Source: DATATB01 sp036268995 (GTDB lineage Bacteria; Planctomycetota; Planctomycetia; Pirellulales; PNKZ01). From it: DNA of 64,000 bases. How positions within the stretch are numbered: position 1 is the first letter of the stretch; every line of letters starts with the position of its first letter. Shown here piece after piece: positions 24,526 to 33,529 of the stretch. The translations under genes were made by a program, and so were the position numbers. Location of the stretch: positions 49,303-113,302 of the forward strand of contig DATATB010000074.1 of NCBI GenBank assembly GCA_036268995.1, read 5' to 3'. Below the pieces are notes generated by a model that had not been told where the DNA came from, ran no database searches, and saw only the letters and a program-made list of their open reading frames with translations.

Positions 24526-25275
24526 TCAGTTATGCCCGCCGGTGTCGTTGCGCTTGGCGAGCTCGTCGCGGAGCCGGGCGGCTAGCTCGTATTGCTCGTG
24601 AGCTACGGCGTCGTCCAATTGCTCTTTGAGCGTGCGGCCGATGTTGTAGTGATCGCGCAGGCTCTCGCGCAATTGATCGAGCCGTTTGACCAGTTCGTCT
24701 TCTTCGAACTGCTCTTCGGCCTCGATGGCGACGTACAGCTCGCGAATCCGCGCCAGGCCCTTGTTGATTTCTTCGATGGCGGATTCCGGGCCGTTTTCTT
24801 CCAGCTCGGACAGTGCGGCGGCCTGCGTGCGATGAAACAGGATGAACGGCCGGTACTGCTCGTGCGAGTTCGTCCAGTCGTCGGCCGGCGAGCAGGTTTT
24901 GACAAAATCCATGAAGGCCAGGCTATGGTCGGCATCGCGGACTGCCCGGCGAAACTCGCGCAGCGCCAGCCAGCAGATCCGCCGCTGATAGAACTGCACG
25001 AACTCGCGATCGGCCTCGGCGCATTGCTCCTCGGACAGCACAAAGCTGTCACCCTCGTGGACCGCCACTCCCAGCAGGTAGTCGAAATACGTCTCGGCCC
25101 CGCCGGGGCGAGAGCCGTCGGGCCGATGGTCGGCCTCGAGCTGCAAAATGCCCATGTCGATGCGCATTTGCACGACCTCGCGGCCGTCGCTGCCCCGCAC
25201 CAGCCGGGCACTTACCTCGCCGGGCTCGTACTCCCAGTCGCGCAGGATCGCATCGATGTTTCGGCTTTTTGACAT
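24526..25275 (-). CDS. UvrB/UvrC-motif protein, unknown function
   Basis: The 249-residue protein has no enzyme signature in its first 180 residues, which are acidic and include YFDYLLGVAVHEGD and FYQRRICWLALREFRRA. The last 45 residues form a UvrB/UvrC-type helical hairpin (LKEQLDDAVAHEQYELAARLRDEL), a protein-protein contact module also found in ClpC partners and McsA. The frame runs to 25359, but the ATG at 25275 starts the conserved part. Similar proteins are common in planctomycetes. A link to DNA repair is not implied by this motif alone. Confidence 0.75.
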   Translation of the reverse strand: MSKSRNIDAILRDWEYEPGEVSARLVRGSDGREVVQMRIDMGILQLEADHRPDGSRPGGAETYFDYLLGVAVHEGDSFVLSEEQCAEADREFVQFYQRRICWLALREFRRAVRDADHSLAFMDFVKTCSPADDWTNSHEQYRPFILFHRTQAAALSELEENGPESAIEEINKGLARIRELYVAIEAEEQFEEDELVKRLDQLRESLRDHYNIGRTLKEQLDDAVAHEQYELAARLRDELAKRNDTGGHN

Positions 25276-25359
25276 GGACTTACAAACGCCAGCGTTTTCG
25301 GGCCAACTCAGTTTCGCGCCAGCGAGGGTTTCGCGCCTGGCGCCATCGGAACACGTCAA

Positions 25360-26526
25360 TTATACCACCCGCTTGACGCCAGCGGCCACTGTCCGTTGGA
25401 GGGCCTCGCGGGCGGCCAATACCTGGCGCTCGGCCTGGCCGCGATCTTCGGCCAGTGCCGTCAAATGGCCCATCTTGCGTCCAGGCCGTGGCTGGGCCTT
25501 GCCGTAGAGATGCAGCTTGACGCCTGGAAAGCGGCAGGCGGCAGCCCAGTCGGGCTCGCCGTTTTGCCATACGTCGCCCAGCAGGTTGGCCATGGCGGCC
25601 GGTCGCAGCAGTTCGGTCGATCCCAGCGGCAAGCCGCAAATCGCCCGCAATTGTTGTTCGAACTGGCTGGTCAGGCACGCGTCGAAGGTCAAGTGCCCCG
25701 AGTTATGCGGCCGCGGCGCCAGCTCGTTCACCAGCAGCCGGCCATCGCCGGTGAGAAAGAACTCGACGCACAGCACGCCGACCACGTCTAGCGCTTCGAG
25801 CACGGCATGCGCAATCGTCACCGCTTCGCGCTGGACCGAGCTGGACACTTCGGCCGGAGCCAGCGAAAGATCGAGAATATGATTCTGGTGGCGGTTGGCA
25901 ATCACGCCGTAATCGGCCATCGTTCCATCCAGCGCACGGGCCGCCACGACGGACACTTCCTGCTCGAAGGGGACCCAGGCCTCGAGCACGGTTTCGCCCG
26001 TGCTGAGCTTGGCCCAGGCGCCGGGCGCCTGCTCGGGGCTGCTGATTTTTGTCTGGCCCTTGCCGTCGTAGCCCCAGCCGGCCGTTTTCAGCACGGCCGG
26101 ATAACCAAGCTGTGCCAGCGCGGCTTCCAACTCGGCCTGGCTGCCGACCGGCACAAACGGCGTGACCGGAAAGCCGTGCGAGCGGAGAAACGTCTTCTCG
26201 CGCAGCCGGTGCTGCGTGGTGTGCAGCACGCTGCCGCTGGGCCGCACCGGCGCGTAGCGGACGCACAACTCGGCCGTGTCGGCCGGGATGTTTTCGAACT
26301 CGAACGTGATCACGTCCACGCCCTGGGCAAAGCCGCGAACCGCGTCCAGGTCTTCGTACGCCGCGCTGATTTCGACGTCGGCCACCTGGCCGGTGGGCGT
26401 GTCGTCTTCAGGGCTGAGCGTGTGTACGCGGTAGCCCATCCGCCGGGCGGCAATGGCGAACATCCGCCCCAGTTGGCCGCTGCCCAGCACGCCGACAGTC
26501 GCCCCCGGCAAGATCAGACCGCTCAC
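25360..26526 (-). CDS. purK: N5-carboxyaminoimidazole ribonucleotide synthase
   Basis: This enzyme uses ATP and bicarbonate to carboxylate AIR in purine synthesis. The ATP-grasp protein of 388 residues starts ATVGVLGSGQLGRMFAIAARRMG and contains FEFENIPADTA, LKTAGWGYDGKGQ, and FFLTGDGRLLVNELAPRPHNSGH. The start is GTG at 26526, overlapping the purE stop (GTGA). The open frame runs much further upstream only because it shadows purE. With purE it forms a two-gene operon in the order purE-purK. Confidence 0.95.
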   Translation of the reverse strand: MSGLILPGATVGVLGSGQLGRMFAIAARRMGYRVHTLSPEDDTPTGQVADVEISAAYEDLDAVRGFAQGVDVITFEFENIPADTAELCVRYAPVRPSGSVLHTTQHRLREKTFLRSHGFPVTPFVPVGSQAELEAALAQLGYPAVLKTAGWGYDGKGQTKISSPEQAPGAWAKLSTGETVLEAWVPFEQEVSVVAARALDGTMADYGVIANRHQNHILDLSLAPAEVSSSVQREAVTIAHAVLEALDVVGVLCVEFFLTGDGRLLVNELAPRPHNSGHLTFDACLTSQFEQQLRAICGLPLGSTELLRPAAMANLLGDVWQNGEPDWAAACRFPGVKLHLYGKAQPRPGRKMGHLTALAEDRGQAERQVLAAREALQRTVAAGVKRVV

Positions 26527-27017
26527 GGCAGCGTTTCTCCCCGTACGCGTTCGGTTTGCTCGCGGCGAAAGATGCGCAGCTTTTCGCGTAGCGGCGGCCG
26601 CGACAAAGCCAGAATGCCGACGGCCAACAGGGCCGCGTTGATTGCCCCCGCCTTGCCGATGGCCAGCGTGCCCACCGGCACGCCGCCGGGCATCTGCACG
26701 ATCGACAACAGCGAGTCGAGCCCGCGGAGGGCCTGGCTTTCGACCGGCACACCCAACACCGGCAGCAGCGTGTAGGCGGAAACCATGCCCGGCAAATGGG
26801 CCGCTCCGCCGGCACCGGCGATGATGACTTCCAGGCCGCGAATTTCGGTCGTCTTGGCATATTCGGCCAGCCAGTCGGGCGTGCGATGGGCCGAAACCAC
26901 GCGGCATTCGTGTGGCACCTCAAAGTCCGTCAGCACCTGGTTGGCATGGCGCAGCGTCTCCCAGTCGCTTTTGCTGCCCATGACAATGCCCACCAGCGGC
27001 TGCGCCGGATCGTTCAT
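26523..27017 (-). CDS. purE: 5-(carboxyamino)imidazole ribonucleotide mutase
   Basis: This class I PurE moves the carboxyl group of N5-CAIR to carbon 4. The 164-residue protein shows GIVMGSKSDWETL, VVSAHRTPDWL with the catalytic His, and AGGAAHLPGMVSAYT followed by LPVLGVPV. The ATG at 27017 has AGGAA nine bases upstream; the longer frame to 27200 runs into a repeat. A C-terminal basic tail (LREKLRIFRREQTERVRGE) exceeds the core slightly. It is translationally coupled to purK. Confidence 0.95.
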   Translation of the reverse strand: MNDPAQPLVGIVMGSKSDWETLRHANQVLTDFEVPHECRVVSAHRTPDWLAEYAKTTEIRGLEVIIAGAGGAAHLPGMVSAYTLLPVLGVPVESQALRGLDSLLSIVQMPGGVPVGTLAIGKAGAINAALLAVGILALSRPPLREKLRIFRREQTERVRGETLP

Positions 27018-27336
27018 GCCGCGTGTTCCTAAGTGTAGTATTCCCACGACACCGGGGACTCCCCAGGCTAACGCCTTGGGGCTCGCCATTTCAAATGTGA
27101 TGCTAGCACGCCTAGCGTAATGAGCGAGCCGGCGGAAGTCGACCCCCGAGGCTGTTTCAGGCATCGGCCGCATTGGGCCGGCTGCGTGCAATGCCAGCAC
27201 TCCGAGCGACGATTCTAGGGGTCAGGAAATTTATAGCGGTCGGCGAACCGATAGGGATGTTAGCGAGACGGGCTGCGGCAGCACGCGTGGGCAGCGGTTC
27301 CGAAACCCAAGACACCCGGCACGAGCGAGACTTTCG
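27018..27336. other. intergenic region between purE and a secreted-protein gene
   Basis: This 319-base divergent region holds one family C repeat (27057-27088). The rest shows no gene; a short stretch GCTAGCACGCCTAGC near 27103 is a weak palindrome. Promoters for both flanking genes must lie here, but no clear -35/-10 pair was found. Confidence 0.4.
27057..27088. repeat. palindromic repeat, family C, copy 1
   Basis: The core GACTCCCCAGGCTAACGCC and the following TTGGGGCTCGCCA match 55598-55629 at 29 of 32 positions. CCCCAGGC and GCC-TTGGGG form an imperfect hairpin. The palindrome at 836-857 shares the CCCTGGGGACTCC edge and may be a relative. Confidence 0.65.
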
Positions 27337-27954
27337 ATGGGCACATTGCGAGTAGCGGTGGCAGCCGTGGCTTGTTGGTTGGCATTGGGTGCCGCGCTCG
27401 AGGCCGCCGATTGGCAGTGTCCCGCGTGTGGCTCGCGTGGCATGCCCTGCCGGGTCCGGCGGTTGGTACCCGGCGTCGAGCGCCTGGTGACGTACGAATA
27501 CTTCGACCGCTGCGAAACGTGGTGCGTGCAAGGCCCCAGCCGCTGTGTCGGCGAGGTCAAAAAGACGTGCGACGATCCCAACGCCATGGTGCCGCAGTTC
27601 GACAAAATCTGGCAGCCGACGTGCGGCCCGAGCTTCACGTGCTCGCGGCTCTGGAAACGACCGGTGGTAGTCGAGCGGCCGGTGCTGCGTTGCGTGCTCG
27701 AGGATAAGTGTTCGCACTGCGGCGTCGCGCAAGTGGCGCAGCAGGCCTATCCGATTTGGGCCCTGAGAAAGAAGCCCTCGGCCGCGCAATTTGCGGCCAG
27801 CCAGCCGGCTGCCGATCCCTTTGCGGCGGCTGCTGCTTCGACCGCAGCCGCTGTGGCAGCGCCGCCGGCAGCGGTTGGTACCGGGCCAGCAATGGCTGCG
27901 CCGGGGCCTTCGGCGACATTGCCGCACTGGTTTTCGCCGTCGAAAATCGAATAA
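27337..27954 (+). CDS. secreted Cys-rich protein, unknown
   Basis: The 205-residue protein starts with a Sec signal (LRVAVAAVACWLALGAALEA), then a Cys-rich body of about 110 residues with CPACGSRGMPC, CETWCVQGPSRC, C-x-DP and CVLEDKCSHCG motifs, and ends in an Ala/Pro-rich tail. CxxC pairs suggest metal binding or disulfides outside the cytoplasm. I do not recognise the family; small exported Cys-rich proteins like this are frequent in planctomycetes. It stands 47 bases before the acyl-CoA dehydrogenase gene, possibly cotranscribed. Confidence 0.65.
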   Translation: MGTLRVAVAAVACWLALGAALEAADWQCPACGSRGMPCRVRRLVPGVERLVTYEYFDRCETWCVQGPSRCVGEVKKTCDDPNAMVPQFDKIWQPTCGPSFTCSRLWKRPVVVERPVLRCVLEDKCSHCGVAQVAQQAYPIWALRKKPSAAQFAASQPAADPFAAAAASTAAAVAAPPAAVGTGPAMAAPGPSATLPHWFSPSKIE

Positions 27955-28001
27955 TTCATGCAGCCGGCAGATCGCACGCAACCGAGCTTCGGAGGATTTT
28001 C

Positions 28002-29753
28002 ATGGGTGCCGTGAACCGCGAAAAGCAGATTGCCGAAGCGGAAGAGCTGCTGGGCGATCATCTGGATCGAATCGGTTTTGCCAAAGGCTTGTTCTTCGGC
28101 CGCTATCTGGGTTCTCGGCTGCCCGCCTATCCGCGGCCGGCCAAGGCAGATGTTTTAGCGCGCGTCGGGGAACTGCGCCGCTTTTGTGCGGAGCACATCG
28201 ATCCGGTGGCAATCGACCGGCAGGCTGAGATTCCGGCCAGCGTGGTGGCCGGCTTGGGCCGCTTGGGCGTACTGGGAGCTTGTCTGCCAAAACCCGTCGG
28301 CGGCCTGGAGTGGACGCAAACCGATTATTGCCGGCTGCTGGAAGTGTTGGGCGGCCACTGCGCGAGCACGGCTTTGTTTGTGAACGCGCATCACTCGATC
28401 GGTCCCCGCGCGTTGGTGCTGTTTGGCACGCCCGAGCAGCAAGAGCGCTGGCTGCCGAAGCTCAGTTCGGGCGAGTGGATCAGTGCCTTTGCCCTCACCG
28501 AGCCCGAGGCTGGCAGCGACGCGGCCAACGTGCAGACCGAGGCCCGGCCTTCGCCCGACGGTCGCGGCTACGTGCTTAACGGCCAGAAGCGCTGGATCAC
28601 CAATGGCGGCATCGCGCAGGTGCTCACGGTGATGGCCCGCACGCCGGTGCCCGGCCACACCGAGACCAAGATCACGGCCTTTATCGTCACGCCCGACATG
28701 CCGGGCTTCGAAGTGGTCGAGGCCCGGATGCCGAAGTGCGGCGTGCGGGGGACGGCCACGTCACGCTTGGCGTTTCGCGATATGTTCGTGCCGCGCGAAA
28801 ATATCCTGGGAAAACTGGGCAAAGGCCTGCGCGTGGCACTGACGGTGCTCGATTTTGGCCGGACCACGTTCGGCGCTAGTTGCACCGGCGCGGCGAAGAC
28901 CTGCCTCGCTCGCGCCGTCGAGCATGCCAACACGCGCGTGCAGTTCGGCCAGCCACTGGCTAGCTTCGAGCTGGTCAAGGAAAAGCTGGCGTTCATGAGC
29001 GCCGGCATCTTTGCGATGGAGGCCACGACCTACGCAACAGCCGCGCTGATCGACTCGGGCGCCGACGATTACATGCTCGAGACCGCCATGCTTAAAGTGT
29101 GGTCCACCGAGGTACTGTGGCGGATCATCAACGACACGTTCCAGATTTATGGTGGCAAGGCATATTTTACCGACGAGCCTTACGAACGAATGATGCGCGA
29201 CGCGCGGATCAACATGATCGGCGAAGGCGCCAACGACGTGTTGCGGGCTTTCACTGCATTGGTCGGCATGCGCGACGTGGGCCTGGAGCTGAAAGGCGTG
29301 CTCGACGCCCTGCTGCACCCGCTGGGCAATTTGTCGAAGCTCAGTGGGTTCGCCTCGCGGCGGCTGGGCGCCATGCTCGCGCCGCCGGCCATCGAAGTTC
29401 ACTCCGCCGAGTTGCACGAAGACGCCGCCCGGCTGGCCAAAACGCTCGGCAAGTTGGGCTCGGACGTCGAAGCCCTGCTGCGCCGCTATCGCGAGTCGAT
29501 CCTCGATCGGCAATACCAACTGGGTCGCGTGGCCGACGCGGCCACGGAGTTGTACGTGTCGAGTTGCGTCCTCAATCGGATGGATGCAATGCTCCATCAT
29601 CATGGATACGACGCGGCCACACGGCAAGACGCGTTGGTCCGCGGGCGATACTATCTGCGCACGGCCCAGCGGCGCATTCTGCGCTCGCTGGCCGATCTGT
29701 GGGACAATGACGACGAAGAGACCAATCAGTTGGCGGATCGAGTGATCGGTTAG
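28002..29753 (+). CDS. acyl-CoA dehydrogenase (very-long-chain/ACAD9 type)
   Basis: This FAD enzyme introduces the alpha-beta double bond in acyl-CoA during fatty acid oxidation. The 583-residue chain is longer than the 380-residue medium-chain form and fits the VLCAD/ACAD9 layout with a C-terminal extra helical domain. Landmarks are ALTEPEAGSDAANVQT, GQKRWITNGG, CGVRGTATSRLAF, TRVQFGQPLASFELVKEKLA, and MIGEGANDVLRAF with the catalytic Glu. ATG 28002 is preceded by GGAGG; the longer open frame to 27708 overlaps the upstream gene and is rejected. No other beta-oxidation gene lies beside it. Confidence 0.93.
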   Translation: MGAVNREKQIAEAEELLGDHLDRIGFAKGLFFGRYLGSRLPAYPRPAKADVLARVGELRRFCAEHIDPVAIDRQAEIPASVVAGLGRLGVLGACLPKPVGGLEWTQTDYCRLLEVLGGHCASTALFVNAHHSIGPRALVLFGTPEQQERWLPKLSSGEWISAFALTEPEAGSDAANVQTEARPSPDGRGYVLNGQKRWITNGGIAQVLTVMARTPVPGHTETKITAFIVTPDMPGFEVVEARMPKCGVRGTATSRLAFRDMFVPRENILGKLGKGLRVALTVLDFGRTTFGASCTGAAKTCLARAVEHANTRVQFGQPLASFELVKEKLAFMSAGIFAMEATTYATAALIDSGADDYMLETAMLKVWSTEVLWRIINDTFQIYGGKAYFTDEPYERMMRDARINMIGEGANDVLRAFTALVGMRDVGLELKGVLDALLHPLGNLSKLSGFASRRLGAMLAPPAIEVHSAELHEDAARLAKTLGKLGSDVEALLRRYRESILDRQYQLGRVADAATELYVSSCVLNRMDAMLHHHGYDAATRQDALVRGRYYLRTAQRRILRSLADLWDNDDEETNQLADRVIG

Positions 29754-29767
29754 GCGTCTCGCAACGT

Positions 29768-30190
29768 TCACGCCCCCTCGCCGGACCAGCCGCGATCGCT
29801 TTTCTTGCTTCCCTCGCGGCGCTTTTGCTCGAGCCGACGTTTGATGCTGCCCTTCGTGGGCCGCGTCTTCTTGCGACGCTTGGGCGGCCGGGCCACGCCT
29901 GCCAGCATCGCGCGCAGCTTGTCCAGACAGTCTTGCACGTTGCGACCCTGGTCGCGGTAGCGCTGGCTGGAAATGAGCAAGTCGCCATCGCCGGTCAGCC
30001 GGGCCGCGTAGTGAGTTTGGAACCGCTCGAGCACGTCGGCCGGCAGCCCGACGCTGGTGCTCGGCCGCCAGCGCAGCGTGGCCCGGGAATTCACTTTGTT
30101 CACGTTCTGCCCGCCCGGCCCCGAGCTGCGGGTATACGAGAAAGTGAATTCCGACTCGGGAATCTGAATGCGTGAGTTGACGACCAGCAT
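29768..30190 (-). CDS. arfB: alternative ribosome-rescue peptidyl-tRNA hydrolase ArfB
   Basis: This protein frees stalled ribosomes by hydrolysing peptidyl-tRNA. It has the release-factor motif GPGGQNVNKVNSRATLRW with the catalytic GGQ, and a C-terminal tail rich in Lys and Arg (KRRKKTRPTKGSIKRRLEQK) that in ArfB enters the empty mRNA channel. The length of 140 residues equals the E. coli protein. The start is set at ATG 30190, where the conserved part begins. It is convergent with the acyl-CoA dehydrogenase gene. Confidence 0.93.
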   Translation of the reverse strand: MLVVNSRIQIPESEFTFSYTRSSGPGGQNVNKVNSRATLRWRPSTSVGLPADVLERFQTHYAARLTGDGDLLISSQRYRDQGRNVQDCLDKLRAMLAGVARPPKRRKKTRPTKGSIKRRLEQKRREGSKKSDRGWSGEGA

Positions 30191-30338
30191 CGACCGATTT
30201 CCTGCCTGCGAACCTGTAGCACGCCGCACACTTCGCTATAGTACATCAAGAATCGGCGGTTGGGTGGCCGTGAAACCTGCTCGACTGAGGTGAAACGAGC
30301 CAAACAGGCTTTATACCGGCAGGCAAGGAGCAGGGCTG

Positions 30339-31493
30339 ATGCCCAATCTGAAACTTCGCAACATCGGACAAGTCGCCGAGTCGGATCTGACGTTCGGCGA
30401 TCTGACCGTGTTTGTCGGACCCCAGGCGACGGGAAAAAGTATCGCGCTGCAATTTCTCAAGCTCATGGTCGACACCGGCCAAGTCCAAGAAGAACTCAGT
30501 CGGAACGGCCTGGACTGGTCGGGCCAATTGTCAGAGTTTTTCGATGTCTATTTCGGCGAAGGAATGCATGGAATCTGGCGCGAGGGCCAAAGCAGGGTGT
30601 CATGGGATGGTTCGGAAGTCGACATGCACCGTCTCACCGGGCGGCGCCGCAAATCCAAAACCGAGTCTTTGTTCTTCATCCCTGCACAACGCGTCCTGAC
30701 TCTGCGCGACGGCTGGCCGCGGCCCTTTACCGATTACTCGTCGGGCGATCCTTTTGCCGTACGCGAATTTAGCGAAAAGCTGCGGCTACTGGTTGAGCAG
30801 GAATCCAGCGCCGGCCAGCCGGTCTTTCCACAAGCGCGCCGGCTGAAAACAGAGTTTCGCGATTTGCTGGAAAGCCATGTCTTCGGTGGATTTCAATTAA
30901 AGGTGGACAAAGTGCGCTCTCAGAAGCGGTTTGTACTTGGAACCAACGGCGACCCGTTGCCGTTCATGGTGTGGTCAGCCGGTCAGCGGGAGTTTGTTCC
31001 GCTGCTGCTCGGACTGTATTGGTTGATGCCTTCGACCAAGGTGTCCATGCGCGGAACGCTCCGCTGGGTTGTCATCGAGGAGCTAGAGATGGGACTGCAC
31101 CCGCGGGCAATCTCGGTCGTGTTGCTGATGGTGTTGGAATTGCTTTCGCGCGGTTATCGCGTCTGTCTTTCCACGCATTCATCGCAGGTGCTCGAAGCCG
31201 TGTGGGCCCTGCGGCATTTGGCTTCCAGCGGCGCCCCGCCCTCGTCACTCCTGGCAATGTTTAATTCGCCCAATACCCAGCCGATGCAGAAACTCGCCAA
31301 GGAGGTAATGAAAAAACAATTGAAAGTCCATTATTTCGATCCGCGCGGGCAAACTCGCGACATCTCAGAACTCGACCCCGACAGCGAACAAGGAGCGGAG
31401 AGCGGCTGGGGTGGCTTAGCCGAGTTCAGCAGCCAGGCAAACGCGGCCGTCGCGCGGGCTGTCGCTGCACAACGTCGCGGAGAAGCATCTTGA
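30339..31493 (+). CDS. ABC/AAA_21-type ATPase, probable defence-module ATPase
   Basis: The 384-residue protein has a Walker A GPQATGKS at 27-34, an ABC-like signature region SAGQREFVPLLLG near 212, a Walker B WVVIEELEMGLHP near 243 with two acidic residues, and an H-loop STHSSQVLEAVW near 278. It has no Rad50-like long coiled coil and no TOPRIM domain. This architecture is that of ATPases in OLD/AbiL/PARIS-like phage-defence and toxin systems. A second gene overlaps its end by TTGA (31490-31493) and encodes a nuclease-like protein, so the two form a module. The flanks (arfB and a beta-propeller gene) are unrelated. The role in defence is an inference. Confidence 0.8.
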   Translation: MPNLKLRNIGQVAESDLTFGDLTVFVGPQATGKSIALQFLKLMVDTGQVQEELSRNGLDWSGQLSEFFDVYFGEGMHGIWREGQSRVSWDGSEVDMHRLTGRRRKSKTESLFFIPAQRVLTLRDGWPRPFTDYSSGDPFAVREFSEKLRLLVEQESSAGQPVFPQARRLKTEFRDLLESHVFGGFQLKVDKVRSQKRFVLGTNGDPLPFMVWSAGQREFVPLLLGLYWLMPSTKVSMRGTLRWVVIEELEMGLHPRAISVVLLMVLELLSRGYRVCLSTHSSQVLEAVWALRHLASSGAPPSSLLAMFNSPNTQPMQKLAKEVMKKQLKVHYFDPRGQTRDISELDPDSEQGAESGWGGLAEFSSQANAAVARAVAAQRRGEAS

Positions 31494-31942
31494 CTTTTCG
31501 CGCCGCCGTGAAAGCGACGGGTTTGGAACGCGCCTACTGCGATGGGTTGCAAGCTCTGTCAAAGTCAGACCGTGCCCGGCTCGCGGTGCATCAGAATGTC
31601 AAGTTAACTGGGAGCATTGATCTGGATGCAGCTTTGCACGAAACCCACCCCAACGACCCTCGTTGGGATTATGCCATCGCTCGCCGCCCACCAAACGGCG
31701 AGTTCATCCACTGGGTAGAGGTCCATCCAGCTACAGATGCTGAAATCAAGACGGTGCTGGCCAAGTTCGAATGGCTTCAGGGCTGGCTGCGAACTCAGGG
31801 AAAAGCTCTCATGAACTTCGAATCTGAATTCATCTGGATTTCCAGCGGCAAAACAGCGTTTAGCCCTGTTTCCCACCAACGCAGAAAAATGTCGGAGCAC
31901 GGTCTGCGACACGTCGGCAGCACGCTGCGATTGACCCCCTGA
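31490..31942 (+). CDS. small partner of the ATPase, possible PD-(D/E)xK-like nuclease
   Basis: The 150-residue protein starts at a TTG that overlaps the ATPase stop. A central block, DPRWDYAIARR followed about ten residues later by EFIHWVEVHPATDAEIK and a helix with KFEWLQGWL, has the spacing of a restriction-endonuclease-like core (Asp, then Glu-x-His in place of Glu-x-Lys, then a helix). A late strand FIWISSGK fits a final beta strand. I do not know a named family. If it is a nuclease, it would be the effector of the two-gene module. Fold assignment is tentative. Confidence 0.6.
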   Translation: MTFRAAVKATGLERAYCDGLQALSKSDRARLAVHQNVKLTGSIDLDAALHETHPNDPRWDYAIARRPPNGEFIHWVEVHPATDAEIKTVLAKFEWLQGWLRTQGKALMNFESEFIWISSGKTAFSPVSHQRRKMSEHGLRHVGSTLRLTP

Positions 31943-32021
31943 AAGTGCTCGAGTTCCACTCGAAGTTGATTGCAGACTGCCGCGTGCCCAGGGCAATTGT
32001 TCCGCGGAAAGGCCCTTTGAG

Positions 32022-33422
32022 GTGAAGATTCCCATTTATGCCGGCGTCCTCTGTTGCCTGCTTGGCGCCAGCTTGGCTTGTGCCGGCGAAGCGGCGGACG
32101 GCAAGGACGCACCCCTGCCGCCCGATTTGGGCACCCGCCAGGCCGGCGACGATTGGCCCGTGTTTCTGGGGCCGCAGGGCGATAGCCGATCGCGCGAACG
32201 GGGACTTCGAACCGACTGGAACGCGCATCCACCGGCCATTGTTTGGCAAATGCCCGTCGACACGGGCTACGCCATGCCGTCGATCAGCCGCGGACGGCTG
32301 TTCCAGTTTTCGCGCGTCGGCAATGTCGCACGGCTCCAGTGTCTGACCAGCGAAACCGGCAAGCCGCTGTGGAAGTTCGAGTACCCCACGGATTACGAAG
32401 ACCTGTACGGCTACGACAACGGTCCGCGCTGCGAGCCGCTGGTCGACGGTCCGCGCGTTTACATTCTCGGCCCGGAGGGCATGCTGCATTGCTTGCGGAC
32501 CGTCGACGGCCATGTGCTGTGGAAGCTTGATACGTCCGCCAAATTCCACGTCGTACAAAACTTTTTCGGCGTGGGCAGCACGCCGGTCGTGTTTGACGAT
32601 CTGCTGATCGCCAACATCGGCGGCAGCCCCGCGGCCGACCAGGCGGTGCCGCCCGGCCGGCTGGACCAAGCGCATGGCGATGGCAAAGGCGTGGTGGCCT
32701 TCGACAAATTCACGGGCGAAGTGCGCTACGCGCTCAGCGACGAACTGGCCAGTTATGCCAGCCCGCGGTTGGCCACAATCAGCGGGCGGCCGTGGTGTTT
32801 TGTCTTTGCCCGGGGCGGACTGCTGGGCTTTGACCCGGCCAATGGGAAGCTCGATTTTCACTTTCCCTGGCGGGCGCCGAATTTGGAAAGCGTGAACGCC
32901 AGCACGCCGGTCGTGATCGGCGAACGTGTGTTTATTTCTGAAACGTATGGCCCGGGCTCGGCGCTGGTCAAAGTGCGGCCCGGCGGATACGACGTGGTGT
33001 GGTCAGACGCCGACCGCCGACGGGACAAACGGATGCAGGCACATTGGAACACGCCGGTCTTCGAGGCCGGCTATCTTTACGGCTCCAGCGGCCGGCACAC
33101 GCAAAACGCCGAGCTGCGCTGCATTGAACTGGCCAGCGGCAACGTGAAGTGGAGCGAGCCGCGTTTGAGCCGCTCGAGCCTGCTGTATGTCGACGGCCAC
33201 CTGATCTGCCTGACCGAATACGGCGAGCTGCTGCTCGTGCGGGCCACGCCTGAAAAGTTCGACGTGGTCGGCCAACTGGTGCTCAAAGATGCCGGCGGCA
33301 AAGCGGACGACGACCGGCTACTCAAGTATCCGGCCTGGGCCGCGCCGATTCTCTCGCACGGACTGCTGTATGTCCGTGGCCATCATCGGCTGGTTTGCCT
33401 GGAAGCGATTCCGGCAAAGTAG
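32022..33422 (+). CDS. secreted PQQ-like beta-propeller protein
   Basis: The 466-residue protein has a Sec signal peptide (IPIYAGVLCCLLGASLACAG, with a Cys near the cleavage site that might be a lipobox). A beta-propeller follows with repeats such as SETGKPLWKFEY, TVDGHVLWKLDT, DKFTGEVRYAL and ASGNVKWSEPRL. It begins DWPVFLGPQGDSRS, the usual opening of planctomycete propellers (WPQWRGP type). The start is GTG at 32022 with GAGG upstream. Ligand and role are unknown. It resembles the protein truncated at the left edge of the window. Confidence 0.85.
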   Translation: MKIPIYAGVLCCLLGASLACAGEAADGKDAPLPPDLGTRQAGDDWPVFLGPQGDSRSRERGLRTDWNAHPPAIVWQMPVDTGYAMPSISRGRLFQFSRVGNVARLQCLTSETGKPLWKFEYPTDYEDLYGYDNGPRCEPLVDGPRVYILGPEGMLHCLRTVDGHVLWKLDTSAKFHVVQNFFGVGSTPVVFDDLLIANIGGSPAADQAVPPGRLDQAHGDGKGVVAFDKFTGEVRYALSDELASYASPRLATISGRPWCFVFARGGLLGFDPANGKLDFHFPWRAPNLESVNASTPVVIGERVFISETYGPGSALVKVRPGGYDVVWSDADRRRDKRMQAHWNTPVFEAGYLYGSSGRHTQNAELRCIELASGNVKWSEPRLSRSSLLYVDGHLICLTEYGELLLVRATPEKFDVVGQLVLKDAGGKADDDRLLKYPAWAAPILSHGLLYVRGHHRLVCLEAIPAK

Positions 33423-33447
33423 CAGACGCTCAAAACGCAGTGTTTGC

Positions 33448-33517
33448 CATGCCCACGCCGCGTGCGCATGCGCGTTGGAGCGGACAGTGACTCACATGCC
33501 CACGAAGCGTGGGCATG
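33448..33517. repeat. double-hairpin palindromic element
   Basis: Two related hairpins lie 24 bases apart: CATGCCCACG-CCG-CGTGCGCATG (33448-33470, imperfect) and CATGCCCACG-AAG-CGTGGGCATG (33495-33517, perfect 10-base arms). Outer TGCCATGCCCACG (33445) and CGTGGGCATGGCA (ending 33520) also pair. It lies between convergent genes, where it may also serve as a terminator. Confidence 0.7.
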
Positions 33518-33529
33518 GCACCCGAGCGA

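Noticed and set aside
25360..26907. Longer purK open frame reaching to 26907
   Set aside because: The extension is out-of-frame purE sequence; the GTG at 26526 overlapping the purE stop is the natural start.
27708..28001. N-terminal extension of the acyl-CoA dehydrogenase frame
   Set aside because: It overlaps the secreted-protein gene and lacks family similarity; GGAGG precedes the ATG at 28002.
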